64,000 nt of DNA from Paraburkholderia sp041321145 (GCF_041321145.1 NZ_JBGGWA010000016.1:62001-126000); one strand, 5' to 3'; positions 42,577-52,082 are shown, numbered from the stretch's first letter. The notes: generated by a model not told the origin, from the letters alone. Numbers and translations: made by a program.

Positions 42577-42707
42577 CGAGTCTCTATCTTCTACCGCGAA
42601 TGGACCGCAGTGCGCGGCCGTGTTGTGAAGTCGTATTGCGAAGTCGTGCTGCCCCGCTGAACCATGCCGACATGCAGTGCGTACGCGCAAATACATCGCG
42701 AAATGCG

Positions 42708-42784
42708 CTGTTTCCTCGCTGCTTCCTCGCTGCTTCCTCGCTGCTTCCTCGCTGTTTCCTCGCTGTTTCCTCGCTGTTTCCTGT
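42708..42784. repeat. Seven tandem copies of an 11-bp unit
   Basis: The unit CTG(T/C)TTCCTCG is repeated seven times without gaps (last copy ends GT). It lies between yraN and diaA, within a leftward frame open to diaA. Since 11 is not a multiple of three, a change in copy number would change the frame of that extension. Confidence 0.9.
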
Positions 42785-42857
42785 ATGCCGGCGTCGTCGA
42801 CTGGCCCGCACGCGAGCGCAAGTTTATCGCACTCACGTGCGTTCTCCGCGCCCAGCG

Positions 42858-43448
42858 TCAGACTTCGTCGGCACGAAATGCATCTCGCAGCCAGATGAGC
42901 CGGCCGGCTTCGAATGCAATCACATCGAAACGGCACGCGGGCTCATCGTGCGAACACCTGCTGCGAGTTGCCAGATAATGCCGCGCGGCACGCACGATCC
43001 GTTGCCGCTTGTGCCGCCCGATACTCGCCGCCGCACCGCCATAACGCTGCTGCGCACGCGCACGAACTTCGACGAACACCAGCGCGCCGTCACGGTCGCG
43101 CATCACCAGATCGAGCTCGCCGCCACGGCACAGCACATTACGCGCGACGAACCGCAAACGCTGCCGCTGCAAAAATTCCATCGCACGCGCCTCGAAAGCC
43201 GCGCCGACGAGTTTGGACCCTCCGGGTCTCAAAAAGTTGTGCGGGTTGGATGCGCTTACCCGGGCGCTCGCCGATTCGCTCACCCGGGCGCCTGCCGGCG
43301 TGCCGGTCGGCACGCTTGCCCGAGCGTTTACCCCTGCGCTCGCCTTTGCACGCTTCAGCATCTTCGCCGATGCACTCTCCGGCGCCGAGTTCGCAGCATG
43401 CCGCGCCGGCCCCTCACCCACCGGCTCGCGCACCGCTGCGTGGCACAA
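42858..43448 (-). CDS. yraN: YraN-family (UPF0102) nuclease-like protein
   Basis: This encodes 196 residues from TTG 43448, chosen because the following CHAAVREP looks like the usual start in Burkholderiaceae; ATG 43361 or ATG 43487 are alternatives. The domain begins at about residue 65: GAAFEARAMEFLQRQRLRFV, then NVLCRGGELDLVMRDRDGAL, VFVEVRAR, the ExD...VEVR pattern of PD-(D/E)xK enzymes, and RHYLATR. A long Ala/Ser-rich segment precedes it. Role not firmly known, perhaps in DNA repair or recombination. Divergent from rsmI. Confidence 0.8.
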   Translation of the reverse strand: MCHAAVREPVGEGPARHAANSAPESASAKMLKRAKASAGVNARASVPTGTPAGARVSESASARVSASNPHNFLRPGGSKLVGAAFEARAMEFLQRQRLRFVARNVLCRGGELDLVMRDRDGALVFVEVRARAQQRYGGAAASIGRHKRQRIVRAARHYLATRSRCSHDEPACRFDVIAFEAGRLIWLRDAFRADEV

Positions 43449-43485
43449 TGGCGGCCTCGTTCTGTCTGTCTGCGTCTTCTGCCTC

Positions 43486-44364
43486 ATGACTCCTCTCTCC
43501 GAACTCGCGCAAGGGCAGCAGTACCCTACTGCCGCGCTGTATGTGGTGGCCACGCCGATCGGCAACATCGCCGACGTCACGCTGCGTGCGTTGCATGTGC
43601 TCGGACTGGTGGACCGCATCGCCGCTGAAGACACGCGAAACACGGGTCAGTTGCTCGCGCGTTATGGCATCTCAAAGCCGCTCGTGGCGGTTCATCAGCA
43701 CAACGAGCGGGCCGCGGCACTGCGCCTGATCGAACATCTGCAAGCGGGCGAACGCGTGGCCTACGTATCCGATGCGGGTACACCCGGCATCTCGGACCCC
43801 GGAGCGAAACTCGTCGACGCGGTGCGTGAAGCCGGTTTTCCGGTGATTCCGCTGCCCGGCGCAAGCGCGCTCACCACCACGTTGAGCGCGGCCGGCGACT
43901 GGGTCGCGACGTTCTCGTTCCTCGGCTTCCTGCCGCCGAAGGCAAAAGCCCGCGCCGCGACACTGCAGCCGCTCGTGAGCCATCCGCATGCGATGGTGTT
44001 CTACGAAGCGCCGCACCGGATTGTCGAAACAGTGCAAGCATTGGCCGATGCGTTCGGCGGCGAGCGCAAGCTGCTGATCGCACGGGAATTGACAAAGTTA
44101 CATGAAGCGCTGCACCGCGGCACCCTGGCCGAAGGGCCAACGTGGCTCGCCGCCGATCCGAACCGCCAACGCGGTGAGTTCGTGCTGGTGGTGGAAGGCG
44201 CGCAGCCGGAAGCCGCGGGCGAACACGACCACGACGCGCTGCTGGGCATCCTGCTGGAAGAGTTGACGGTGAGCAGCGCCGCTAAAATTGCGGCGACCAT
44301 CACCGGAGCGTCGCGCAACGCGCTGTACACGCGCGCGTTGGCGCTAAAGAAAGACGAGGAATAA
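43486..44364 (+). CDS. rsmI: 16S rRNA (cytidine1402-2'-O)-methyltransferase RsmI
   Basis: This encodes 292 residues from ATG 43486. Tetrapyrrole-methylase fold: LYVVATPIGNIADVTLRALH (about 18-37), AAEDTRNTGQLLARYGI, VAYVSDAGTPGISDPGAKLV, PLPGASALTTTLSAAGDWV and FYEAPHRIVETVQALA are all diagnostic. It methylates the ribose 2'-OH of C1402 in 16S rRNA with SAM. Divergent from yraN, as in many proteobacteria. A hairpin terminator follows. Confidence 0.95.
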   Translation: MTPLSELAQGQQYPTAALYVVATPIGNIADVTLRALHVLGLVDRIAAEDTRNTGQLLARYGISKPLVAVHQHNERAAALRLIEHLQAGERVAYVSDAGTPGISDPGAKLVDAVREAGFPVIPLPGASALTTTLSAAGDWVATFSFLGFLPPKAKARAATLQPLVSHPHAMVFYEAPHRIVETVQALADAFGGERKLLIARELTKLHEALHRGTLAEGPTWLAADPNRQRGEFVLVVEGAQPEAAGEHDHDALLGILLEELTVSSAAKIAATITGASRNALYTRALALKKDEE

Positions 44365-44449
44365 AGCGGGGGAGTAAAAGAAAGGGCAGCCCGTTTTGGC
44401 TGCATTTCGAGGTCGCGCGACAGGTCTTTTCGGCCCAACAAGACAGAAA

Positions 44450-44476
44450 AGCCCCTGTAAGTGATCAACAGGGGCT
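44450..44476. terminator. Terminator-like hairpin after rsmI
   Basis: AGCCCCTGT pairs with ACAGGGGCT across a 9-base loop, followed by a short ATTTG. It is GC-rich but the T-tract is weak. It lies between convergent rsmI and rlpA, so it may serve both. Confidence 0.6.
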
Positions 44477-44623
44477 ATTTGACGAATCAGATGGGCTGTT
44501 TCAACAGGCTAAGCGACCGGCTTGGCTCGACGCGGCCCGTTGTCTTCTGGCGAACACGGCACACGTTGCCGCCGTGCAGCGTGGCGTCACGAGCGAGCCA
44601 AAGGCACGCCCGCAGCCAGTACA

Positions 44624-45226
44624 TTACTTCTCCGCGCTCGAATCCGAGTTCGACGCCAGCATTTCATTACGCGCAGCGCGCGCTTCCTGCTGCGTCAATC
44701 CTTCGATTTTCACGCGCGCGGTACCGGCGTGACGCATCTCGAGCGCGGTTGCGGCGGCCATCGACAGGTCGATCACCCGGCCGCGCGCATAAGGGCCACG
44801 GTCGTTGATACGCACCACCACCGAGCGCGAGTTAGCCGGATTGGTCACGCGCACATAAGAGCCGAGCGGCAACGTACGATGCGCCGCGGTCAGCGCGTGC
44901 ATGTTGTAGCGCTCGCCGTTCGCGGTGCGACGGCCATGGAAGCCGCGGCCGTACCACGAGGCGCGGCCGGTCTGCTGGAAGTCCGAAATGCCCGAACCAT
45001 CGTCCGTTAAAGGCTTGGCATCGGCGAGCGACGGGCCTTTGGCGGCTGCACCGGTTGCCGGCGCGCTATCAAAAGATTGCGGGCCGAAGGAACCTGCCTG
45101 CGCATTCTTTATGCTAAGCGGCACGCCGCTTGCGGACGTGTTGGCAGCGCCCGGAGGCGTGGCACAGCCGGCCAGCATAAAAAAGGCGAAAAGTGTCCCC
45201 AGACCACGGGATAACCGAGTTTTCAT
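44624..45226 (-). CDS. rlpA: RlpA-family septal lytic transglycosylase lipoprotein
   Basis: This encodes 200 residues from ATG 45226. Lipobox FFMLAGC is near residue 22. The double-psi beta-barrel domain is about 80-180: GRASWYGRGFHGRRTANGER, LTAAHRTLPLGSYVRVTN, RSVVVRINDRGPYARGRVID, LSMAAATALEM, with the catalytic Asp in INDRGP. It cleaves denuded glycan strands at the septum. There is no SPOR domain, as in several beta-proteobacterial forms. Single gene, with 240 bases after it to rsmI. Confidence 0.9.
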   Translation of the reverse strand: MKTRLSRGLGTLFAFFMLAGCATPPGAANTSASGVPLSIKNAQAGSFGPQSFDSAPATGAAAKGPSLADAKPLTDDGSGISDFQQTGRASWYGRGFHGRRTANGERYNMHALTAAHRTLPLGSYVRVTNPANSRSVVVRINDRGPYARGRVIDLSMAAATALEMRHAGTARVKIEGLTQQEARAARNEMLASNSDSSAEK

Positions 45227-45864
45227 AAGACGTGTAATCAAATTGTCGAGCCGCATCACGCGAAAAGTTGAGCGTGTTGCCTGCGACTCCGGCGGCAATG
45301 GACGACAACGCGCCGCGCCGACAAGCGCAGAACGTCAAAGCCCGGACGCGGCTCACCCAGCCGCTACCGCACGGTTAATTTTCACGTCTGGCGCAACCTG
45401 TCCCCGGCAGCCTGACCAGACCCCACATGCCGCCATCGAACGTGGCAAACACGTTCTTGCGCGCGGAAATCAGCGCGCAGGAACGGCGGCGTAGGCCTCA
45501 CCCAGCGTCACGGCATTTAAGTCCGTTGCAGGCGCGCGGCGCCTGGCTGGGTAAGACGTGTGCATCGAACGCATCGATACTTGATGGCCGTCGACAACTG
45601 CGACAGCCCATACTTGAGTGGCGATCCGCGCTCCCATTTATGATGGGGACGCATCGCCTTGTGGCAGCACAGTTTCCTGTGCATGGAGACCATTATACCC
45701 AAAAGTTAAATTTGGGATGACAAGCGATTGAAAACCTTGATGAATTTTCACTCCTGCTGCAAAAATGGGCAGACAAAAGCCCGCTGCAGTAGTGCTTCGG
45801 CGCCCTCGACGAGCGTCGACGAGACGCCGGTACAATCAACGTTTTTCCAGTGGCGCCGTCATCC
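45227..45864. other. No supported gene
   Basis: About 640 bases between divergent rlpA and the metallo-hydrolase gene. Only short frames without ribosome sites. Promoters of both flanking genes should lie here; nothing else is recognisable. Confidence 0.45.
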
Positions 45865-46509
45865 ATGAAAGTCACCTTGATCCCCGTCACGCCGTTTCAG
45901 CAAAACAGCTCGCTGCTTGTTTGCGAGGCAAGCGGACGCGCCGCCGTCGTCGATCCGGGCGGTGACCTCGATGTCATCCAGGGCGAAGTCGCGCGTCAGA
46001 ATGTGACAGTCGAAAAAATCTTCCTCACGCATGGCCACATCGATCACTGCGCCGGCGCGAAGACACTTGCCACGCATTACGGCGTGCCGATCGAAGGCCC
46101 GCATCCCGACGAAAGTTTCTGGCTCGACAAGCTGCCGGATCAAAGCACGCGCTTTGGCTTCCCGGCGGCTGAGGCATTCGAGCCGGACCGCTGGCTGCAA
46201 AACGGCGAGACCGTGAAGTTCGGCGACGAAACCCTCGAGGTCTATCACTGCCCCGGCCACACGCCAGGTCACGTGGTGTTTTTCAGCCGCGCGCATCGGC
46301 TGGCGCTGGTGGGCGACGTGCTGTTCGCCGGTTCGATCGGTCGCACGGATTTTCCCCGCGGCAACCACGCCGACCTGGTGCGCGCGATCCGCGAAAAACT
46401 CTGGCCGCTCGGCGACGACGTCACCTTCGTTCCCGGTCACGGTCCCACCTCGACGTTCGGCGCCGAGCGCCGCACTAATCCGTATGTCGCCGACGGAGTC
46501 CAGGCATGA
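45865..46509 (+). CDS. Metallo-beta-lactamase-fold hydrolase (YcbL/glyoxalase II-like)
   Basis: This encodes 214 residues from ATG 45865. Metal ligands: THGHIDH (about 59-65, HxHxDH), CPGHTPGH (His near 134) and GDVLFAGSIGRTDFP (Asp about 154), with a terminal FVPGHGP. The size and the SIGRTDFP motif match the compact YcbL-type glyoxalase II subfamily, which hydrolyses S-D-lactoylglutathione or related thioesters. The stop overlaps the start of the exonuclease-like gene (ATGA), forming an operon. Confidence 0.88.
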   Translation: MKVTLIPVTPFQQNSSLLVCEASGRAAVVDPGGDLDVIQGEVARQNVTVEKIFLTHGHIDHCAGAKTLATHYGVPIEGPHPDESFWLDKLPDQSTRFGFPAAEAFEPDRWLQNGETVKFGDETLEVYHCPGHTPGHVVFFSRAHRLALVGDVLFAGSIGRTDFPRGNHADLVRAIREKLWPLGDDVTFVPGHGPTSTFGAERRTNPYVADGVQA

Positions 46510-47135
46510 GCAGCGAAATCTATGTGAGCACCGATGTCGAAGCGGACGGTCCGATTCCCGGCCCGCATTCGATGCTCAGTTTCGCCTCCGCCGCCTATAC
46601 GGAAGACAAGCAGCTGATCGCCACCTTCTCGGCGAATCTCGAATTGCTCGACGGCGCCAAGCCGCATCCCGTGCAGGAAGCGTGGTGGAAAACGCAGCCC
46701 GAGGCATGGGAAGCCTGCCGCAAGGATCTCCAGCATCCGGAGGCCGCGCTGATCGCCTATGTCGAATGGGTCGAAGCGTTGCCGGGCAAGCCGGTGTTCG
46801 TGGCGATGCCGGCGGGCTTCGACTTCACCTATATGTTCTGGTACATGATGCGATTCGTGGGCCGCTGCCCGTTTTCCTGGTCGGCGCTCGACATCAAGAC
46901 ACTGGCCTTTGCGCTGACAGGTCTGCCTTACCGCAAAAACATCAAGCCGCGCTTCCCGAAGCACTGGTTCGACGATCACCCGCACACGCACGTCGCGCTC
47001 GACGATGCGATCGAACAGGGCGCACTTTTCTGCAACATGCTCAAGGATCTGCGGGCAATCCAGGCGGCCAATCCGGCGGCCCCTAAAGATGGGGACGGCT
47101 CAGGGCAAAACGCCGCTGAGGAACCGGCAAATTAG
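46506..47135 (+). CDS. DEDD-type 3'-5' exonuclease-like protein
   Basis: This encodes 209 residues. DEDD-family ligands: YVSTDVEADGPIPG (Asp10, Glu12), MPAGFDFTYMFWYM (Asp near 105) and HVALDDAIEQ (Asp near 166). The fold is RNase T/DnaQ-like, without the usual ExoIII spacing signs of a polymerase subunit. It would remove 3' nucleotides from DNA or RNA. Coupled to the metallo-hydrolase gene by ATGA. Substrate unknown. Confidence 0.75.
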   Translation: MSSEIYVSTDVEADGPIPGPHSMLSFASAAYTEDKQLIATFSANLELLDGAKPHPVQEAWWKTQPEAWEACRKDLQHPEAALIAYVEWVEALPGKPVFVAMPAGFDFTYMFWYMMRFVGRCPFSWSALDIKTLAFALTGLPYRKNIKPRFPKHWFDDHPHTHVALDDAIEQGALFCNMLKDLRAIQAANPAAPKDGDGSGQNAAEEPAN

Positions 47136-47225
47136 GTAATCTCCCTCGTCGAAGCCGGTTTACATTGCGTTTCGTTTTCGAGCCCTCTACCATGCGTTGA
47201 TACGGCGACGCAAACGGAGGCGCAG

Positions 47226-47684
47226 TTGACACTCGATACGTTCTCTCAAAAAATCCTGCGCCTGTTGCAGCTCGACGCACGCCGGTCCGTGCAAGAGATT
47301 TCCGACCAGGTCGGCCTGTCGAGCACGCCCTGCTGGCGCCGTATCAAGGATATGGAGCAATCAGGGGTGATCCAGCGCTACACGGCGTTGCTGGATCGTG
47401 AAAAGCTGGGGCTGCACGTCTGCGCGCTTGCGCATATCCATCTCACGCGCCATACCGAGGGCGGGGTCGAACAGTTCGAGCGGGAAATCGCCACCTGCCC
47501 GGAGGTCACCGAGTGCTACAGCACGACCGGCGAATCCGATTACATCCTCAAGATCGTTGCGCCGGACATCAAGGCGTACGACAGCTTTCTGCACGAACGG
47601 ATCTTCAAGATTCCCGCCGTCGCTCAGGTGCGCACGAGCGTCGTGCTGCGCGAAATCAAATTCGATACGCAATTGCCGCTGTGA
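47226..47684 (+). CDS. Lrp/AsnC-family transcription regulator
   Basis: This encodes 152 residues from TTG 47226 with GGAGGCG upstream. The N-terminal HTH (ILRLLQLDARRSVQEISDQV, GLSSTPCWRRIKDMEQSGVI) is followed by the RAM effector domain (about 65-150; CPEVTECYSTTGESDYILKI). It senses an amino acid or related ligand. Target unknown; the neighbouring CDF transporter gene is convergent and may not be the target. Confidence 0.92.
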   Translation: MTLDTFSQKILRLLQLDARRSVQEISDQVGLSSTPCWRRIKDMEQSGVIQRYTALLDREKLGLHVCALAHIHLTRHTEGGVEQFEREIATCPEVTECYSTTGESDYILKIVAPDIKAYDSFLHERIFKIPAVAQVRTSVVLREIKFDTQLPL

Positions 47685-47801
47685 TGCGGTGAAGCCGAGG
47701 CGCCTTGAGGCCAGGGTATTAATGCCGTGAAGCCGGGAGGTGCCGTGATCGGGATACGTCGCGATGCTTCGGTTCACGCGTGCTGCAGTTCGCTTCGACG
47801 G

Positions 47802-49040
47802 CTATCTATGCGGTTCCGTGGCCTTGGCGCGAGCGATGGCTGCGTCGGTACTCGTTTCCATCGAGGAGCCGGTTTCGGCCGCCAGCGTGTCCAATCCCCG
47901 CAGCACGTCGAGTTTGCGGGCACCCAGGCGGCGCTTGAGCGCAGCCAGATCGACGCGCGCAAGCCATTGCTCAGTGCCTTCGACCGCGCCCGAACCTGGC
48001 GCCGGCAAGGCCACTTCGACATCGAGCCCCGTGCTCAAGTAATGAATATTGACCCCCGCGGCCTTCACGCCACCGGCGGCGAACGCCGCGTCGACTTCGG
48101 CGACTACGCGCTCCCGGGTCGGCAGATTGACGGGCGGGTGCGCAACCGCATCGTTCTCCGGGTCGACATGGATCAGCGCGTCGAGCACGCGATTGTCGGT
48201 CAGCACCTGTAGGCGCGCCGACTCAGCAATGTAATGTCCTTCAGATACCGAGATCAGCGGATCGACCAGAATGTGCGCGTCGACGAGAGCAAAATCGCCC
48301 ATCTTGCGGGTGCGCATTTCATGCACGTCCCGCACGCCCGGCGTAGAGAGCAGCAGCGCACGCATGTCGGCGGAGGCGGCTTCGTCGAGCGCGCGGTCGG
48401 ACAGATCCTGCAGTGCGTCCCAGCCGAACATCCAGCCCATGCGGGCCACCATGAAGCCGACTATCGCCGCGGCAATAGGATCGAGCAGGCGCACGCCCGC
48501 AAGGCTGCCAACAATACCGATTGCGACCACCAGCGACGACGCCGCGTCCGAGCGTGCGTGCCATGCATTCGCAATCAACATCGCTGAACGCACGCGTTGC
48601 GCTTCCCGCAGCATGTAGCGAAACAGGCTCTCTTTGGAAATCAGCACCAACACCGCGACCACGAGCGCACTCATATGGACGGCAGGGATGCTTTGCAAAT
48701 CGGCGAGACGCGTCCCGGCGCGCCATAACATACCGACGCCGACCGAAATCAGCAGTGCACCCAAAAATAATGAAGCAACCGTTTCATAACGGCTGTGTCC
48801 GTAATTGTGATCCGCATCGGGCTTCGCGCCGCTGTGCCGATTGGCAATTAGCACGACAAAATCGGAAATCAGATCGGCGAGCGAATGGATACCGTCGGCG
48901 ACCAACGCCTGCGAGTGGGCGAACACCCCGATGACGATTTGCAGCGTCATCAATACCGTATTGAGCGCAATACTGACAAAGGTACTCTTGCGCGCAACGC
49001 GATGTTTCTCGGCGGACTGGACAGCGGCGGTGGAAGGCAT
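47802..49040 (-). CDS. Cation diffusion facilitator (CDF) family transporter
   Basis: This encodes 412 residues. Six membrane helices in about 1-230; metal-binding HSLADLISDFV in helix 2 (ADGIHSLADLISD) and HARSDAASS in helix 5, the pattern HxxxD/DxxxD of CDF exporters. The cytoplasmic C-terminal domain (about 230-320) has GVRDVHEMRTRKMGDFALVD. A further C-terminal extension of about 90 residues (after HIHVDP-like ALIHVDPENDA) is longer than usual. It exports divalent cations such as Zn, Mn or Fe using the proton gradient. Confidence 0.9.
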   Translation of the reverse strand: MPSTAAVQSAEKHRVARKSTFVSIALNTVLMTLQIVIGVFAHSQALVADGIHSLADLISDFVVLIANRHSGAKPDADHNYGHSRYETVASLFLGALLISVGVGMLWRAGTRLADLQSIPAVHMSALVVAVLVLISKESLFRYMLREAQRVRSAMLIANAWHARSDAASSLVVAIGIVGSLAGVRLLDPIAAAIVGFMVARMGWMFGWDALQDLSDRALDEAASADMRALLLSTPGVRDVHEMRTRKMGDFALVDAHILVDPLISVSEGHYIAESARLQVLTDNRVLDALIHVDPENDAVAHPPVNLPTRERVVAEVDAAFAAGGVKAAGVNIHYLSTGLDVEVALPAPGSGAVEGTEQWLARVDLAALKRRLGARKLDVLRGLDTLAAETGSSMETSTDAAIARAKATEPHR

Positions 49041-49217
49041 CTCAAAAGCAAAGTGAAAAGTTCAATGCCTGCATTCTACCCGGCGCATCTCGAAATGCAC
49101 GGGATAAACCACAAAAAATCCTTTTAAATCAGATGCTTATCTAAACGAAAAGCATTCGCGTTCCCGTTGCACGAAGCGCACGCGACAAAATGCCACAACG
49201 GTTCGCCACCGCAACAA

Positions 49218-49247
49218 AAAACCGCGTCCTTGACGGTACGCGGTTTT
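49218..49247 (-). terminator. Intrinsic terminator of H-NS gene
   Basis: AAAACCGCGT at 49218-49227 pairs with ACGCGGTTTT at 49238-49247. On the minus strand it is followed by six or more T. Located 50 bases after the H-NS stop. Confidence 0.85.
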
Positions 49248-49297
49248 CTCTGGCAACAGCGGCGGTCTATAAGCGCCACTGATTGACGGCATTAGTA

Positions 49298-49603
49298 TTA
49301 CTTCTCGATCAGAAACTTCTCGCGGTCCTGACCTGCGATCCAGCGCGGCGGCTTGCCACGACCGGACCACGTGCTGCCACTATCCGGGTCGCGATACTTG
49401 GGTGCGACACCTGCGCGCGGACGACCGGCTTTAGCAGCCTTGGCACCACGACCACCGCCGAGTTCAGCCAGCGAAATGCCGTAATCGGCCATTTTCTGCT
49501 TGATCTCATTTAACACTTCCGCGTATTCCCGCGACTTTGCTTCTTCGATCTGCTTTTCGAGCTTCTCGCGCTGGGCGAGTAGTTCCTTGTAAGAGGTAGA
49601 CAT
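49298..49603 (-). CDS. H-NS-family nucleoid protein
   Basis: This encodes 101 residues, usual for the short Burkholderia H-NS group. The N-terminal coiled coil (YKELLAQREKLEKQIEEAKS) serves in dimerisation. The C-terminal DNA-binding motif is YRDPDSGSTWSGRGKPPRWI, with an AT-hook-like RGAKAAKAGRPRAG linker. It binds AT-rich DNA and silences foreign genes, so it may repress the AT-richer islands in this window. Its upstream region is itself AT-rich, which fits autoregulation. Confidence 0.92.
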   Translation of the reverse strand: MSTSYKELLAQREKLEKQIEEAKSREYAEVLNEIKQKMADYGISLAELGGGRGAKAAKAGRPRAGVAPKYRDPDSGSTWSGRGKPPRWIAGQDREKFLIEK

Positions 49604-50000
49604 AGGTTCCCTTATGGTGTGGATGAATGACTGCCAGTCTTGAGCCAGCTTGCCCTTTGAAAATGATCATGCCTCGGAATTTGATGGCGAGATTAACACA
49701 AAATCGAAAGGCCGCAAAAGCGTGTTCGTAAAATTAATCCAAAATCGTTTCAAAAAATTTCATTCGACTGCGGCGTTATGTACATCCTTTCAAATAGATA
49801 ATTTCGTATCTCACTGAAAAATGTCGTCGCACATCGGTATTTATTGGATCAATTATCAAAAAATGAAAATTAAGATCGGAATTTGATGCCAACATTTCAT
49901 CTCATGAAAACTTCAACATGACATGTCGTAACATACTGCAACACTCGCACCACACTTTGGTGCGGAATGAGTGTTTTCCCCACACACAGCGATTCAAAAC
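49604..50000. other. AT-rich promoter region of H-NS gene
   Basis: About 400 bases, markedly AT-rich for this chromosome at 49680-49910 (runs such as aattatcaaaaaatgaaaat). No gene. Likely carries the H-NS gene promoter and binding sites for H-NS itself (inference). No distinct repeat seen. Confidence 0.45.
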
Positions 50001-50663
50001 TTAATTAGCCTGGCGCTGGACACAATTTTCGAGCGCCGCATGCAAGGATTCGGTATTGGATTGGGGGGCGTCGAAGGCATAACGGGTGCGCGCACCGTTC
50101 CGTGTCAGATCGGCGCCATATCGATCGACGCCAAGCACCTGAATTCCGCCGGCGCCCGAACAATGACGGGTGAAGTGCTCAATCAGCGCGTTCTCTTCAT
50201 TGAAGCCGAGAGGCGGCAGCGGATCGAGCTCGGCGCCGCCGAGCCAGCCCATCGCGCCAAAGCCGCCGATATAGCGCAGCCGTTCGAGTTTCATCGCCCA
50301 GAACGTGAAATCGCCGAGAACTAGGTAGCGTTCGGCGTCAGGGTGATAACGCAGGTAGCGCTGTGCGACCTCGGGAGCCGCATCGACCGGCTCGAAAGTG
50401 CCGAGCAAGGTGACGCGCTGGCCGCTCAACACGTCCCCATCGGGTGCATTGACGACCAGAAAACCGGCGCGCGGGTCAGCTTGCAGGTTGTGCGTATGCT
50501 CGGCGAGGCGGCTCACCAGGATCGTCGGGCGATGCTGCGAGTCCGGTGCGAAGGGCAGCACTGAAGGGTAAGGAAAGCCTTCCGGTTGGCGCGCGTGGGT
50601 AGCGAGCGTGCCGACAGCGGCCGTGTGCAGCAGATGCAGCGGAGCGTGGGCGGGAATGTTCAA
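50001..50663 (-). CDS. HugZ/pyridoxamine-oxidase-fold protein
   Basis: This encodes 220 residues from TTG 50663, chosen because TGGAGGA lies seven to ten bases upstream; a TTG at 50705 is also open. Split-barrel FMN-binding fold: LLHTAAVGTLATHA, GFPYPSVLPFAPDS, ILVSRLAEHTHNLQADPRAG and RVTLLGTFEPV. The C-terminal domain (DUF2470-like, about 150-220; ALIEHFTRHCSG, GVDRYGADL) is seen in HugZ haem-degrading proteins. It may bind FMN or haem. Confidence 0.85.
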   Translation of the reverse strand: MNIPAHAPLHLLHTAAVGTLATHARQPEGFPYPSVLPFAPDSQHRPTILVSRLAEHTHNLQADPRAGFLVVNAPDGDVLSGQRVTLLGTFEPVDAAPEVAQRYLRYHPDAERYLVLGDFTFWAMKLERLRYIGGFGAMGWLGGAELDPLPPLGFNEENALIEHFTRHCSGAGGIQVLGVDRYGADLTRNGARTRYAFDAPQSNTESLHAALENCVQRQAN

Positions 50664-50870
50664 GTGCGCGTTCCTCCATGGATTGGCGGCGGATGATCCG
50701 GGCAATGCGGCAACAGGCCAGCGGCCGGCCTAATCTTCGTCGCACGCGGGCCCGAACGATCGTAAGCGTGGGATCAACCCGTTCCAAGCATAAGACAGCA
50801 CGCTTCGTTAGAATCAGAAATTCGCTTTCAACGCGCTTTCTTCCGCGTCCCCTCCCTCCAAGAGATTTCA

Positions 50871-52082
50871 GTGTCCGACCGCTCTTCCGAACTCGCCGCC
50901 CTCCCCGCTGCTCACCGCGATCTCTCCGCCACCGCACGGCAGCGCGCCCGGATCGCCACGATGGCGGTGTTCTTCATCGCCGGCATGATGTACGCGTCGT
51001 GGGGGGTGCATGTGCCGACTGTACGAGACCGCTTCCACCTGAACGCGGCGATGCTTTCGTTCGCGCTACTGGCCGTGGCCGGCGGCTCGATCGGCGCGAT
51101 GGCGGCGAATGCCTCATGGATCGCGCGGGTCGGCACTCGCCGCGCCTGCCTCGCGGGCGGCCTCGTGATGACGGCGTGTGCGGCACTCATCCTGATCGTG
51201 CCGGCCTATTGGATGTTGCTTGTCGTGCTGGCCAGCTTCGGCGCGGGCATGGCCACGCTTGACGTCGCGATGAACGCCGAAGCCAGCGCCGTCGAAAAGG
51301 CGCTCGGCAAGCCGATCATGTCATCGCTGCACGGCATGTTCAGCGTGGGCGGGATGTTCGGCGCGGCAGTGGGCGGCGCATTGTTGGCGCGCGGCATGGC
51401 ACCGGCGGTGCATCTCGCGCTGGCGGCGGCGATCAGCGCGCTGGTGCTGATCGCCGCCTGCCCTTCCGTCCTGCCGCACGTGCCGCACGCCGAGCACCCC
51501 GACGCCGCCACGCCGCGTGCCAACCGCTGGCGCTCGCCGGCCTTGTGGGCGCTCGGCGCGATGGCGTTGGTCGCGCTGATCGCCGAAGGCGCGATGTACG
51601 ACTGGGCCACCGTCTACATGCGAGACGTCGTGCTGTCCACGCCGGCCCTCGCGAGCGCGGCCTACGCGGCGTTTTCGGGCGGCATGGCGGCAGCGCGTTT
51701 CGCCGGGGACACGGTGCGCGCCCGCTTCGGCGCACCGCAACTGGTGATGGCGAGTGCGTCGCTTGCGTGCGCGGGAATGGTCGGCGCGCTCCTCCTGCCG
51801 AATCCGGTTGCCGCGCTGATCGGCTTCACGCTGATGGGTCTTGGCCTCGCGAACATGATGCCGGTGTTGTTCGCGGCGGCGGCGAGCGTCAAAGGCATTC
51901 ACGCAGCCGAAGGACTTGCGCACGTCGCAGGGCTTGCGTACTTCGGCCTGCTGCTCGGACCGGTGATTATCGGCGCGGTGACGCAGGTGACCAGTTTGCC
52001 GATCGGTTTGTCCGTGGTGGCCGTGTGTTCGGCACTGATCGCGGTCGCGGGCCCTAAGGTGCTTCGGCGTTTGAGGATCTGA
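50871..52082 (+). CDS. Major facilitator superfamily transporter
   Basis: This encodes 403 residues from GTG 50871. Twelve hydrophobic segments; MMYASWGVHVPTVRDRF after helix 1 and the NAEASAVEKALGKPIMSSLH loop (about 140-160) resemble the YbjJ-like group of MFS proteins. The GTRRACLAGGLV loop matches the helix 2-3 motif. Substrate unknown. Single gene, divergent from the HugZ-like gene. Confidence 0.88.
   Translation: MSDRSSELAALPAAHRDLSATARQRARIATMAVFFIAGMMYASWGVHVPTVRDRFHLNAAMLSFALLAVAGGSIGAMAANASWIARVGTRRACLAGGLVMTACAALILIVPAYWMLLVVLASFGAGMATLDVAMNAEASAVEKALGKPIMSSLHGMFSVGGMFGAAVGGALLARGMAPAVHLALAAAISALVLIAACPSVLPHVPHAEHPDAATPRANRWRSPALWALGAMALVALIAEGAMYDWATVYMRDVVLSTPALASAAYAAFSGGMAAARFAGDTVRARFGAPQLVMASASLACAGMVGALLLPNPVAALIGFTLMGLGLANMMPVLFAAAASVKGIHAAEGLAHVAGLAYFGLLLGPVIIGAVTQVTSLPIGLSVVAVCSALIAVAGPKVLRRLRI

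Noticed and set aside
42708..42784. Possible CRISPR or coding repeat
   Set aside because: Units are 11 bp and contiguous without spacers; best seen as a simple tandem repeat.
42914..43485. Long plus-strand frames opposite yraN
   Set aside because: Arg/His-rich translations typical of antisense shadows of a GC-rich gene.
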